A stretch of 34,776 nt of DNA from a virus: the IMG/VR virus record IMGVR_UViG_3300024344_000061, positions 1 through 34,776 of that record; one strand, written 5' to 3'. Below the pieces are notes generated by a model. That model was not told the origin of the DNA and did no database searches. It saw nothing but the letters and a program-made list of their open reading frames with translations. The translations under genes and the position numbers were made by a program. Shown in pieces: positions 1-8,900 of the stretch. Each line of letters begins with the position of its first letter. Position 1 is the stretch's first letter.

Positions 1-7
1 TGAAAAA

Positions 8-214
8 ATGGAAGCTTTAGTCGATGAACTAAACAAAGTAAATGCACACAGAGAACAACTAGTCGGACAAGTACAAAACCTACAAGGTGTACTAATGTAC
101 CTTAGAGGAAAAGACGACAACCCTGAAGTAATAAATGAGGGCGGAGTACCAGAAGAAGTTGTAGAAATGGCTAAAGAAGCAATAAAAGGTAAAACAGGAG
201 ATAAAGACTCCTAG
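8..214 (+). CDS. Small charged helical protein, function unknown
   Basis: This is a 68-residue protein. Residues 1-35 look like a short coiled coil (heptad-like pattern in MEALVDELNKVNAHREQLVG), followed by an acidic, Gly/Pro-rich tail. I do not recognise a family. It ends 9 bases before the connector gene, so it is probably co-transcribed with the tail module. No ribosome binding site is visible before the ATG at base 8 and the frame is open to the window edge, so the true start may lie upstream, or the gene may be translated by coupling to a gene ending in the TGA at bases 1-3. Position just upstream of the connector suggests a minor virion or head-completion role, which is inference only. 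Confidence 0.6.
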   Translation: MEALVDELNKVNAHREQLVGQVQNLQGVLMYLRGKDDNPEVINEGGVPEEVVEMAKEAIKGKTGDKDS

Positions 215-223
215 GAGATATAA

Positions 224-1354
224 ATGGCGACCACTGCTGGAGCAGTATTTGATAAAGTTTTGAATTGGGACGGTGCGGGTGCAAGCAGTAGTGATTATAC
301 TGATGTTACCTTAGAGTCTCAAAGTCCTGCAGGCACGTCATTTACTATATTCGATTCTACATCACATCACCTTTACTTAGGACACGCATCAAAATTTGAT
401 ATGGCTATATTTGATGTTGATACTGCCGGAAGTTTAGGCACACTTCAGTATGAATATTATAATGGTGCATGGACAGAGTTTGTTCCAGCTTCTGCTAGAT
501 ATGAATTAGACCCTGATGATAATGAGGGTGGTCAGTATGCATTTGATAAAGATGGGGCAGAAATATTTCCATCTAACTTACTTAGTGATTGGACAACTGT
601 AGCTATAAATAGTAGCACATTGTATTGGGTAAGAATATCTTCACCTAGTAGTGTTTCTACATCTCCCACAATAAAAAGAATACAAATGAGACCTCATGCA
701 GCATATTGCACAACTAAAGAGGTTTATGAGTTAATGCAACTTAAAAATGTACTTAGCGGTACAGACTTTACTAGTTCTACAGTTCCAGCAAAATCTACAG
801 TAGAACAATATATTTATGAGGCACAGTCTTATATAGATATGCAATCAAGAAAATCATGGAGACCTAATTATATTGCTAATGAATACCATCCTTTTAATTT
901 GAATGGGTTTCATTTAGACAGACCCGACCCATACAAAATATTATCCTTACAAGTTTGGAACGGGGCAGAGTGGGATACAAGAAGACAAGGAAGAACAAAA
1001 GACTACTTTATGGTTCCTGATACAGGCATGATACAATTTTCAAGATACTTTTTACTACCCGCAAGATTTACTTCTTACAATGCTCCAGTGTGGAGATGGG
1101 GTGGCGGAGAATTTACTATGCCTGTGAAAGTAACTTATTTACATGGTAGAGATATTCATACAGATGCTCAACAAGGCGGATTAATAACAGACATGACAAA
1201 AAAACTAACAGCTATTGAAATAGCAAGAAGTGCTGATTTTGGTGGTTCTGTTGTTAGTGGTATGGATAGATATGACATGAGTTCAAAAATAAGTGGTTGG
1301 CAATCAGAAATAGAGTCTAACTTAGACAGTTTACGTGCATTTGAGGTGTTTTAA
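224..1354 (+). CDS. Head-tail connector (gp6-like) with N-terminal beta domain
   Basis: This 376-residue protein has two parts. Residues 1-155 are Thr/Ser/Gly-rich beta sequence; the stretch LGTLQYEYYNGAWTEF and the later YWVRI resemble a beta-sandwich module common in phage structural proteins. From about residue 165 the protein looks like a head-tail adaptor of the HK97 gp6 / SPP1 gp15 type: helical, with AQSYIDMQSRKSW matching the usual 'helix, ID, TGR/SRKSW' pattern, then beta strands and a C-terminal helical segment. Such adaptors bind beneath the portal ring. A good AGGAG site lies 7 bases before the ATG. It overlaps the next gene by one base (TAATG). The fusion with an N-terminal beta domain makes it about three times longer than a normal adaptor. 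The assignment rests on pattern and position. Confidence 0.55.
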   Translation: MATTAGAVFDKVLNWDGAGASSSDYTDVTLESQSPAGTSFTIFDSTSHHLYLGHASKFDMAIFDVDTAGSLGTLQYEYYNGAWTEFVPASARYELDPDDNEGGQYAFDKDGAEIFPSNLLSDWTTVAINSSTLYWVRISSPSSVSTSPTIKRIQMRPHAAYCTTKEVYELMQLKNVLSGTDFTSSTVPAKSTVEQYIYEAQSYIDMQSRKSWRPNYIANEYHPFNLNGFHLDRPDPYKILSLQVWNGAEWDTRRQGRTKDYFMVPDTGMIQFSRYFLLPARFTSYNAPVWRWGGGEFTMPVKVTYLHGRDIHTDAQQGGLITDMTKKLTAIEIARSADFGGSVVSGMDRYDMSSKISGWQSEIESNLDSLRAFEVF

Positions 1355-1794
1355 TGGCTGATGAACCAATACCTATAGATGCTGTTATGTCTGACTTAAA
1401 TGGTCAGTGGGAAGCATCCAATGTAACAAAACCTTCGTTGACCACCGTAAATGGTGAAAGTCAACCATATCGTTTTGACTTAAATGTAGGAGACCACATA
1501 ATAGGAAGAACTGGAAGCCCAGCTTTTGATGAAGTTCCTTTAGGCAATCATAAATACGGTAATAGATTCTATAATATTGAACTAGAATTATTTACTTTAA
1601 CAAGTAGACAAAGACTATATAACTTGATGCAAGAAGTGCGTAGAATTATGCACGCTAGAAGGCACTCACTAACTAATTTTCAACGACAAATGTTTACAAC
1701 TTTTAATGAAGAAGTTGGGGAACAAGCAAATGTTTGGACAGGAACTGTTCAGATACAATTAGAAAATAACGGGGTTTTACTAGAAACTTCGTAA
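1354..1794 (+). CDS. Probable tail terminator / tail-completion protein
   Basis: This 146-residue protein starts on the TAATG overlap with the connector gene, with GAGG about 8 bases upstream. The middle has a helix with RLYNLMQEVRRIMHARR and the C-terminus has beta strands (VWTGTVQIQLENNGVLLE), an alpha/beta layout with alternating strands seen in gpU-type tail terminators. Between connector and tail tube is the usual place for that gene. No diagnostic motif is present, so it could instead be a neck (gp10-like) or stopper protein. It is the last gene before a promoter-like site, which suggests that the connector unit ends here. Confidence 0.35.
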   Translation: MADEPIPIDAVMSDLNGQWEASNVTKPSLTTVNGESQPYRFDLNVGDHIIGRTGSPAFDEVPLGNHKYGNRFYNIELELFTLTSRQRLYNLMQEVRRIMHARRHSLTNFQRQMFTTFNEEVGEQANVWTGTVQIQLENNGVLLETS

Positions 1795-1807
1795 AAATAA
1801 GTATAAT
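1792..1807 (+). promoter_or_regulatory. Promoter candidate upstream of the tail tube gene
   Basis: TAAAAAT at 1792-1798 is followed after 3 bases by TATAAT at 1802-1807. It lies in one of the few real intergenic gaps (50 bases), directly after a stop codon. Initiation about 7 bases past the -10 box would leave a leader of about 30 bases with GGAG (1832-1835) before the ATG at 1845. No convincing -35 box is seen. The same AAAAAT-spacer-TATAAT layout recurs at 10295, 16705 and 25773. Confidence 0.55.
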
Positions 1808-1844
1808 ATAAATATACGATATTAAAACAATGGAGTAAAACATT

Positions 1845-3692
1845 ATGGGAGTATATCGAAGCGACCAAGCACAATTAACATTCGCTGCTGAAGCAGCACA
1901 AGGAGCAGACCCTGAAATGATGGAGGGGAATCCAGTTTCTTCTTCACCGGCCAACGGGCTTTTAAACCACCCCACAACTGGATTGCCAGCGGGTAGTAGA
2001 AGTATAACTGTAAATGGTATTAGTAACACTTTTGTAGTAGGTGATTTCATAAGAATTGGTACTGTTCAAACTACCTATGCCTCTACTGTTGTGGAGCACG
2101 AAGTTAGACGTATTGAATCAATGGCTTCTGCTGGAGGTAGCTCTACCAATACTTTTACACTAGACAGACCAACTGCATTTTTTCACGATGATGATGAAGC
2201 AGTATATGAAGTAGATGGTTTAGGTGACGAAGGTGATGTTACCAGACATGGGGACAATAATAAATTTATAACTTTTATTCCGGGTATATATGAAACAATA
2301 GAAACTCCTGACCCTTCTATGAGTATTGAGGGAAGAAGATTTCTTAGTACTACATCTAAAAGAAATGTTTCGGTATTTTATCCGGGACAACAAACATTAA
2401 CAGGTGGTGTGTCAGGTATTGTCCTACTTAATGGGTGGCCTTTAAGATTCCCAATAGGAACCGTTCGTACTTTTCCAATAGCTAGTTCTACAAGTGGTAG
2501 TACTGGACTTACTCTTAATGGGGCGGTAAAAAAAGGTGACGTTTATATTCTTCTAAATGCTGTTACAAATTTAGTAGATGGTGACTATATTGTTATTGGA
2601 TATACTAGTGATGATTCAAATTCTACTGCTGAAGTAAGAAGAATAGTAGATATTATAAGTAGTAGAGTTAAATTGAATTACCCATTAAGTTTTGACCACG
2701 CAACCAGTACAGCTGTACGAGAATGTACAACTGCAAGCGTTTATACACACACTATTGAAGAAGCTGTTGATTTAGATACGGTTTCATGGCATGTACATAT
2801 GAAAGACAGTACAGAAACAGCCACAAAAAACTTTGATAGAAGATACATAGGAGGAATGATAGGTTCATCTACAATATCTGCTGAAGAGGGTGGAATGTTG
2901 TCTATGTCTTGGGATAGTGTAAACTTTCTAAATATGGTACATAACCAACAAAACCAAAAAACCGTTGGTGATGCTTCGGGGGATGACTATTATGGGGCTA
3001 GTATAGCTGCTAACATGCCAAGATATGGATTGATGCAAGCTATTGATTCAGACGATGTAGGAGAACCTAGTCACAATGGTGCAGCAGTTAATGACGGTAC
3101 CGGATATCCAACAACTTCTCCATATTATTTTTCACAAGGAACAATTAAATTCTTTGGGCAAGAGTTTGCTAGAATAAGAAGTTTTTCAATATCTGTTTCA
3201 AACGGAGAAGAACCAAGATATTATATTGGTAAACAGGGTGCAAGAGCAAGAGGACCTTTTGAAATCCGAGAGGGTGCAAGAGAGTACTCTATGTCAGCTA
3301 GTGTAGTATTACCAGACGCTGATAACACAGCTGCAGCGTCTGTTACCAATGCGGCCCAAGATAGTGCTTTAGAATTATTTAGACAATTACTATTAGAAGG
3401 TGATTATGGTGCTGGTGGGGGAAGTGTATACAGAAGAGGTTTCACAGCTAGTTTAAAATTTGAAAGAGGAACTAACGATTCTATAACTATAGACATACCA
3501 CCAGAGCTAGATGGCACAGTGGGGTCACCTACAGAAGGTACCGATAACACAAACCAATTAAATAAACAAGGTATTTTTATAAACTCAGCACCACATACTG
3601 TAACAACAGATAATCCATTTCAAGTAGATTTGGATATGGTGTTTAGAAGTTTAAGAATAACAATAGTGGATAGTATACCAGTATATCCATAA
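1845..3692 (+). CDS. Major tail tube protein with inserted beta modules
   Basis: This 615-residue protein is the probable structural unit of the tail tube. The segment from about residue 140 to 205 (FIPGIYETIETPDPSMSIEG, then SVFYPGQQTLTGGVSG) and the later beta-rich region with a C-terminal VDLDMVFRSLRITIVD are typical of tail tube or major tail proteins. It is much longer than most (often 150-400 residues) because it carries two extra modules, near residues 45-125 and 205-285. Each has the plan 'hydrophobic strand, G-D-[FY]-I-x-I, strand, E-V-R-R-I, strand, charged end', related to the repeats in the fibre gene at 5966. It has its own promoter candidate, consistent with a high-copy virion protein. 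Tail sheath is an alternative, but the paired chaperone ORFs that follow favour a siphovirus tube. Confidence 0.6.
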   Translation: MGVYRSDQAQLTFAAEAAQGADPEMMEGNPVSSSPANGLLNHPTTGLPAGSRSITVNGISNTFVVGDFIRIGTVQTTYASTVVEHEVRRIESMASAGGSSTNTFTLDRPTAFFHDDDEAVYEVDGLGDEGDVTRHGDNNKFITFIPGIYETIETPDPSMSIEGRRFLSTTSKRNVSVFYPGQQTLTGGVSGIVLLNGWPLRFPIGTVRTFPIASSTSGSTGLTLNGAVKKGDVYILLNAVTNLVDGDYIVIGYTSDDSNSTAEVRRIVDIISSRVKLNYPLSFDHATSTAVRECTTASVYTHTIEEAVDLDTVSWHVHMKDSTETATKNFDRRYIGGMIGSSTISAEEGGMLSMSWDSVNFLNMVHNQQNQKTVGDASGDDYYGASIAANMPRYGLMQAIDSDDVGEPSHNGAAVNDGTGYPTTSPYYFSQGTIKFFGQEFARIRSFSISVSNGEEPRYYIGKQGARARGPFEIREGAREYSMSASVVLPDADNTAAASVTNAAQDSALELFRQLLLEGDYGAGGGSVYRRGFTASLKFERGTNDSITIDIPPELDGTVGSPTEGTDNTNQLNKQGIFINSAPHTVTTDNPFQVDLDMVFRSLRITIVDSIPVYP

Positions 3693-3714
3693 ACAATAGA
3701 ATAAGGAGGCCTAT

Positions 3715-4077
3715 ATGGCAAAGCAAAGTAAAGCATTTGATATTTCAAAGTATCAAATTACAGGAGAATTGCAAGTTAAAAAATTAGTGATTGAGGAGAC
3801 AGGAGACGAGATAGAAGTTAAAGTCAAACCTTTATCGTGGAGCAGAAGAAACAAAATAGTTTCTAAATGCTTAAAGGTTTCAGAGACTGGGAACACTTTT
3901 GATGGTGACTTATACATCAGAGAATGTTTAAAGCAAATGGTTATGGAAGCTCCTTGGGGGGCTACTAATGAATCATTTTTGACAACCATTGATGAGAGAT
4001 TAGGAAAAGCTTTGGAAACTTTGGTACCGCAAGCAATGGATGGTGGCGGAGATGTGGGCGAAATAAAAAAAGGATAA
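3715..4077 (+). CDS. Tail assembly chaperone, upstream ORF (gpG-like)
   Basis: This 120-residue protein is acidic and mostly helical, with a short N-terminal beta part (LQVKKLVIEETGDEIEVKVK) and SWSRRNKIVSKCL, the usual plan of small tail-assembly chaperones that bind the tape measure protein. It follows the tail tube gene by 22 bases with a strong AAGGAGG site. It ends in a slippery A7 run four bases before its stop, so a fraction of ribosomes should shift by -1 into the next ORF and make a longer fused chaperone, as with lambda gpG/gpGT. Function is assigned from position, size and the frameshift site together. Confidence 0.65.
   Translation: MAKQSKAFDISKYQITGELQVKKLVIEETGDEIEVKVKPLSWSRRNKIVSKCLKVSETGNTFDGDLYIRECLKQMVMEAPWGATNESFLTTIDERLGKALETLVPQAMDGGGDVGEIKKG
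4065..4071 (+). promoter_or_regulatory. Programmed -1 ribosomal frameshift site
   Basis: Seven adenines lie so that the zero frame reads ATA AAA AAA GGA TAA, which is the X XXY YYZ slippery heptamer in register. A -1 slip reads AGG ATA ATG and enters the frame of the following ORF with no intervening stop, giving a fusion of about 203 residues. This placement, between two short ORFs after the tail tube gene and before the tape measure candidate, is the known arrangement for tail assembly chaperones in many siphoviruses. Confidence 0.75.
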
Positions 4078-4328
4078 TGGCTTTTCTACGGGGGGCTGCA
4101 GATATCACGGAGTATGAAGCAGTTCTCTACTCACACTGGATTGTTACTGTTCAGTTAATAGAAATAGGAGTTAGTTGGGAAGCCATACAAGGATTAAGTA
4201 ACGATGATATAAATATGATACTAGGGACTAAAGCAGCATTTATTCAGAGAGAAAATGATGAACATGCAAGGTCAATGGCTTCTAGTAAAGCAAGTATGCC
4301 AACAAATATAGGAGGAAAAAGATTTTAA
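4077..4328 (+). CDS. Tail assembly chaperone, downstream ORF (T part)
   Basis: This 83-residue reading frame overlaps the previous stop by one base. Its predicted main route of expression is as the C-terminal part of a frameshift fusion with the 120-residue ORF. The ATG lies only 3 bases after AGG, too close for a normal ribosome binding site, so independent initiation would be weak or coupled. It is helical, with LSNDDINMILGTKAAFIQRE reminiscent of the end of gpGT-like chaperones. It would bind the tape measure protein during tail assembly and is usually absent from the virion. Confidence 0.6.
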   Translation: MAFLRGAADITEYEAVLYSHWIVTVQLIEIGVSWEAIQGLSNDDINMILGTKAAFIQRENDEHARSMASSKASMPTNIGGKRF

Positions 4329-5423
4329 ATGGTATTTGGTGCAATAGGATTACTTAGAATGGCTAGTGGGGCTGTAACTTCTGGGGCTATGGCCTACGGA
4401 AAAGAAGCAGGCTTAAATATGGCTAGTAGAGTAGGTGCTACCGAGGGCACCGGAGACGAAAAAAAACTTAAAGAGGGGATAATAAATGGTCCCAAAGGAG
4501 TTATGACACGTCTTAAAGATGGAGCTAAAATGGCATCTAAAATGACTGGTGTAACTGCTAGTATATCTGCTATGCTAAAACAATCTCAGATTTTTACTGG
4601 TGTAGTAGGTTCTATATTTCAAATAATTGGTGCTCTTATAGATATTTTATTAATACCTTTAGTTCCTATATTTATGCCTATTGTTCAAAGTTTAGCAGTA
4701 CTTACAAAATATGCACTTGCAGCTAATGAAAAAGGATTTATGCCGGCATTAGCCTTTGTACCAGTGATTGGGCCATATTTATTATTAGCACACTCTGCAT
4801 CAATAGCTGCAGACTATGTATCGGACTATCTTAAAAACCTTGATTGGGGCAAGATAGGTAAAGATATGTGGGAAAATGTAAAAAACGCTTCTGGACTGCA
4901 ATGGCTATTTGGAACGGATAATATAATTCACAAAATGGGAAGAAAAATTGCAGACGTGGCACTTTGGCTTGAAACCGGACTTGAAGCTGTATTTAAAGAC
5001 TCATTAGCATTTCTACTTGAGATTCCTATTCAGCTAGTAACTTTAGTTAATTCCTTGATTGGCGTACTTAATCAAGCTAGATGGCCAAGTGCTGGAATAC
5101 TTGGAGGAGGAGGACTTATCTTTGGAAGTGGACTACCAGCACCTATTGAGCTTGAAAAATTCTTACGAAAGGAACAAAAGGATTTACGAGCAGGGGCAGA
5201 GGCATCTCGAATGAGATATGCTGACCGTTTTCCATTAGCGGGTTCAACTGAAGTGTTAACAAGAGAAACTGTTACTGACGCATTTGGGAATGACCGTAGA
5301 GTATTAGATGCAGACAGTTTACGAAGAGGGGTTGAGGCTATTTATCAAAATAGTACAAAAGCTTTAGTATACCACGTAGAGCGTGAACAAGAAATGTTAG
5401 ATATGGATTTTAGCTACTCATAA
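4329..5423 (+). CDS. Tape measure protein candidate (short)
   Basis: This 364-residue protein follows the chaperone pair directly, where the tape measure gene is expected. Residues 1-85 are Ala/Gly/Met-rich helices. A long hydrophobic stretch at about 87-125 (FTGVVGSIFQIIGALIDILL onwards), and further hydrophobic segments near 138-160 and 225-250, would suit the membrane-inserting parts of tape measure proteins. The C-terminal 100 residues are charged. If it is the tape measure, the usual 0.15 nm per residue gives a tail of only about 55 nm. Alternatives are a membrane-active injection protein, or a tape measure shortened by loss of its central repeats. GGAGG lies about 13 bases before the ATG, further than normal. 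Confidence 0.5.
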   Translation: MVFGAIGLLRMASGAVTSGAMAYGKEAGLNMASRVGATEGTGDEKKLKEGIINGPKGVMTRLKDGAKMASKMTGVTASISAMLKQSQIFTGVVGSIFQIIGALIDILLIPLVPIFMPIVQSLAVLTKYALAANEKGFMPALAFVPVIGPYLLLAHSASIAADYVSDYLKNLDWGKIGKDMWENVKNASGLQWLFGTDNIIHKMGRKIADVALWLETGLEAVFKDSLAFLLEIPIQLVTLVNSLIGVLNQARWPSAGILGGGGLIFGSGLPAPIELEKFLRKEQKDLRAGAEASRMRYADRFPLAGSTEVLTRETVTDAFGNDRRVLDADSLRRGVEAIYQNSTKALVYHVEREQEMLDMDFSYS

Positions 5424-5437
5424 ATAGGAGATGAAAA

Positions 5438-5956
5438 ATGTCAGATTTAGCAGTATTACTTAGAGATGGGACAAACTCCGGAGCTACAAACAGATATGCA
5501 TTAAAAGTAGACCAGTTGACTATTTCAGCGGGTAGACAACCAATTCAAATTCCAATGCCGGGGGCTTCTCCGATTATTCTTGACCTTGGACAAACAAGAC
5601 CAACTATTACGATATCTGGAATTATGGACAATATTGGTCAAGACACCACTAATACCACAGCAAACGCTTATTTTAATATGGAACAGCTAACAATTCAGGG
5701 GCAGACTTATTACGTACCATATAAGAATCATTTAGAAAGTAAATTATTAACTTGGACAACTGGAGATGATTTAGAACTAGAAGTAGGAGATGCAACTACT
5801 CCTGATTATTCTGGTTCTGGGACTACGGCTTCGACCGGTGGTGGTGTATATAAAGTAATGATAGCTCAATTTCAATTTAGTGTTGCTCCCGCTTTAGAGG
5901 ACAGATGGCAATTTAGTATACAATTTGTTTCCGAGTGGCGAACCGGTATATCTTAG
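5438..5956 (+). CDS. Distal tail / baseplate protein
   Basis: This 172-residue beta-rich protein has strands DQLTISAGRQPIQIPMPG and PTITISGIMDNI, then a C-terminal pair YKVMIAQFQFSVAPALEDRW and FSIQFV. The pattern 'ISG ... V.I..F.F...P....R..F.I.F' is typical of small baseplate or tail-tip beta proteins that sit between the tape measure and the fibre or hub genes. An AGGAG site lies 7-8 bases before the ATG and it is 9 bases from the next gene. It likely forms the ring at the tail end to which the large downstream protein attaches. The exact family is not certain. Confidence 0.5.
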   Translation: MSDLAVLLRDGTNSGATNRYALKVDQLTISAGRQPIQIPMPGASPIILDLGQTRPTITISGIMDNIGQDTTNTTANAYFNMEQLTIQGQTYYVPYKNHLESKLLTWTTGDDLELEVGDATTPDYSGSGTTASTGGGVYKVMIAQFQFSVAPALEDRWQFSIQFVSEWRTGIS

Positions 5957-5965
5957 GAGCTATTT

Positions 5966-8900
5966 ATGACAACAGTTAGTAAATCCATAGTATCTTATTG
6001 GGATGGGGATTCTTGGGAAGATTTTGCCGTTAGTGGTGTAACTCGACTATACTCTATGGTAATTTCTGACTCCATGAATACACCTAGAATAGCTAATCTT
6101 GTTATTTCTAATCATTCTACCAACCCCCAAGCTAATAGTGGTTCTGCAAAAGGACCATATACAGGCGTTGTTGGAGATTTTACACCTATTAAGATTCGTG
6201 ATAAAGATTCCGGAGAAATATATTTTTATGGTGCCGCTACTAGAGTTAGAGATGATTTTAGTCAAGACTCAGGAATGTTACTTAGAATTAAAGCGGAAGA
6301 TTACTTGTTTGAACTTAGAGACCAAGTTTCAGCAGGTAAATTATCTTTTAGACAAATAGCAAACGACAGAGCCCTAGTTGCTACCTTAAATGAAGCTTTA
6401 GATAATAGTGAAACAGAAATTACTGTTACCGATACTACTGAATTATTTCCGGGTATGCGTATAACGTTTGCTAGTAATGACGAAGAAATGCTTATTACCG
6501 AAATTAATAGTGGTACTTCTATAGATGTTGTAAGAGGTGTTAATGGTGAGTTTGATACGCACTCTAGTAGTGCTGCTATGTTTGAATCAGCAACTCCTAC
6601 AATTGCCTTTGTACCAAATGGTAGCCCTAAAAACACTAGCAAGAAACAGTGGAATCGTGCCATAGGAAGTCGTGGAGGATTAATTAAGTCTTTTATAGAG
6701 AATTACACAGATAACATAAGACATCCGGGTTCTTCAGTTCAAGTAAACGAAGCTATTGATGCTAGCGAAACCGAATTAACAGTTATTGATTCGACCGGAA
6801 TGTTTGTAGGCCAAATATTAAAAGTAGACAATGAGGAGTTGCTAGTAACAGCAGTTACTAATAAAACTACTATAACGGTAGAAAGAGAGTATCGAGGAAC
6901 AACTGCGGCAACTCATTCAGACAAAGCTATATTACAAGCAGTAGATGATAGATTTGATGAGTCAATAACTAACTATGTAAAAAACGGAATATTGAAATTA
7001 GCAAGTCAAGGAGAAAAATCTATACTAAAACACATTATAGAACAATCTGACTCTGAACCTCATTATGCATTAACAGCAGACCAGAATAGTTTTGGGTATG
7101 ACTTTTACATGTCACCTAATATTACTTCAACTGGAGACACATTACCCACAGCTTATTTTGACTACTTTAAAAAAGGAACTAGACCAACTAGTGAAACATT
7201 AGGACCAACAGCTTTTGGTTTAAATTTACATTATCCTTCTCCTGATACTATTACTAATGGTAGTTTTGTCACCACAGGTCGACAATACCCAATGTCTTCT
7301 AGTACCTTTGAAAGTCCTAAAAATGATGTTTATACCGATGCAGTTGTTCAATTTAATGCGGTTTCCCGGGCAGATAAGGGAGATGCAGTAGCACATCAAG
7401 GAAGTGAAACTTTTGAAGTACTTGAAGTTTATAATGTTAATACTTCTAGCAATGGATTTGCTTACCCGGGTAAAAATATAGCAGGAGGGGTATCAACAGG
7501 ATTGTCCTTTAATGATAGTGCCGAACCTTTTGCGACAGTAATGACTCAAATAAATATGGGCAGTGGGGTTGGAACTGGAGACACTACTTTGACTGTGGAC
7601 TCAACTACAGATATGTACGTTGGACAAATAATATTTTTAGGAGCGGGTCCTACTCCAGAACAAATTCTTATTACTTCTATAGATAGTGGAACACAAATAA
7701 CTGTGCAAAGAGCTCAAGGAGGCACGTCAGCAAGTACAGCCAGTGATGATGCACTTGTAAGAACTATAGTTGGCAGAATACAATATTTGACTGCGGGTAC
7801 AAACACCGTAAATTCAGACCCAGCAGTTGAAACAGCATTTATGTTAGTTTCTGAATTAGACCAGTCATTACAAGATTCAACTGTTGTTTGGGGTACAGCT
7901 TCAGCAGCACCGGCTCTTAATGTTTTTTATGGAGTTAATTCAAATTATTCCTTTAACTTAAAAGCTGGGGGTAGGCCTAGAATAAAACTAGGTGTTAGAA
8001 GAACATCTAAAATAAAGATTTCTGCTACAACTGACCCAGACACTATTCGTGAACAAATAATGGCAAATTTAATGAGAAATCAAAGCCCACCGGTTCGGGG
8101 GGAAATTGAAACTGTGTTTCCTCCACATTTTTATATTGATAATGTTCCAAGTGCTGTGTCAGGTACCGGAACAGCTGAAATAACTGTGGGTAACACTCTC
8201 TTAACAGGTACTTTAAATGAAGGTTTAGATGACAGTGAAACGGGTATTGATGTAACTGACTCTACTGGTATGTATGTAGGTCAACGTATAAAAATAGATA
8301 GTGAAGAGTTTGCTATTACTGCAGTTAACAGTAAAATATTAATTACTGCTACTAGGGCTCAAAATTCTACATCAGCTGCTGAACATACAAGTGGAGCAGC
8401 TATATATGACAGTAATGTAGATTTAACTAAGTATGGATTCCGTACTGGTATGTGTATAAATGAATTAGACTCTAACAATCAACCTACTGGAACTTACGGA
8501 TATGCTACTTGGGTGGGGTCTAGTAAAGTAAAAGTTACATGGGCTACAGGAAGTGTTTCTACTAGTTCTACACTAAGATACTATATTCCAGTTAGAGCTG
8601 GAGATACAATGAGAGTAAGAAACGACATATCAAATGTAGACACCACTGTTACAGTGACTGGATACGTATATGAAGAAGGTAGTGGTAGGTCTTCTACAAA
8701 ATATAACATTGTTGAGTCTACAACTGCTTTAGTTCCTAACAATGCTTCAAAAAGTTCTATTGTTGCAGCGGGTACTTCAGCAGCCACAGATGATAACTTA
8801 CCATCCGCACCAGAACTATCAGCTGATGCTAATGTTTTAACAACTTGTACTTTTTCCTCTTCATCTGCTAGTCAAGTAAATTGGAGTTCAGGTAATTTAT

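Noticed and set aside
6099-6359. 86-codon + strand ORF within the fibre gene
   Set aside because: It lies in another frame inside a well-supported 1241-codon gene and has no ribosome site or recognisable product.
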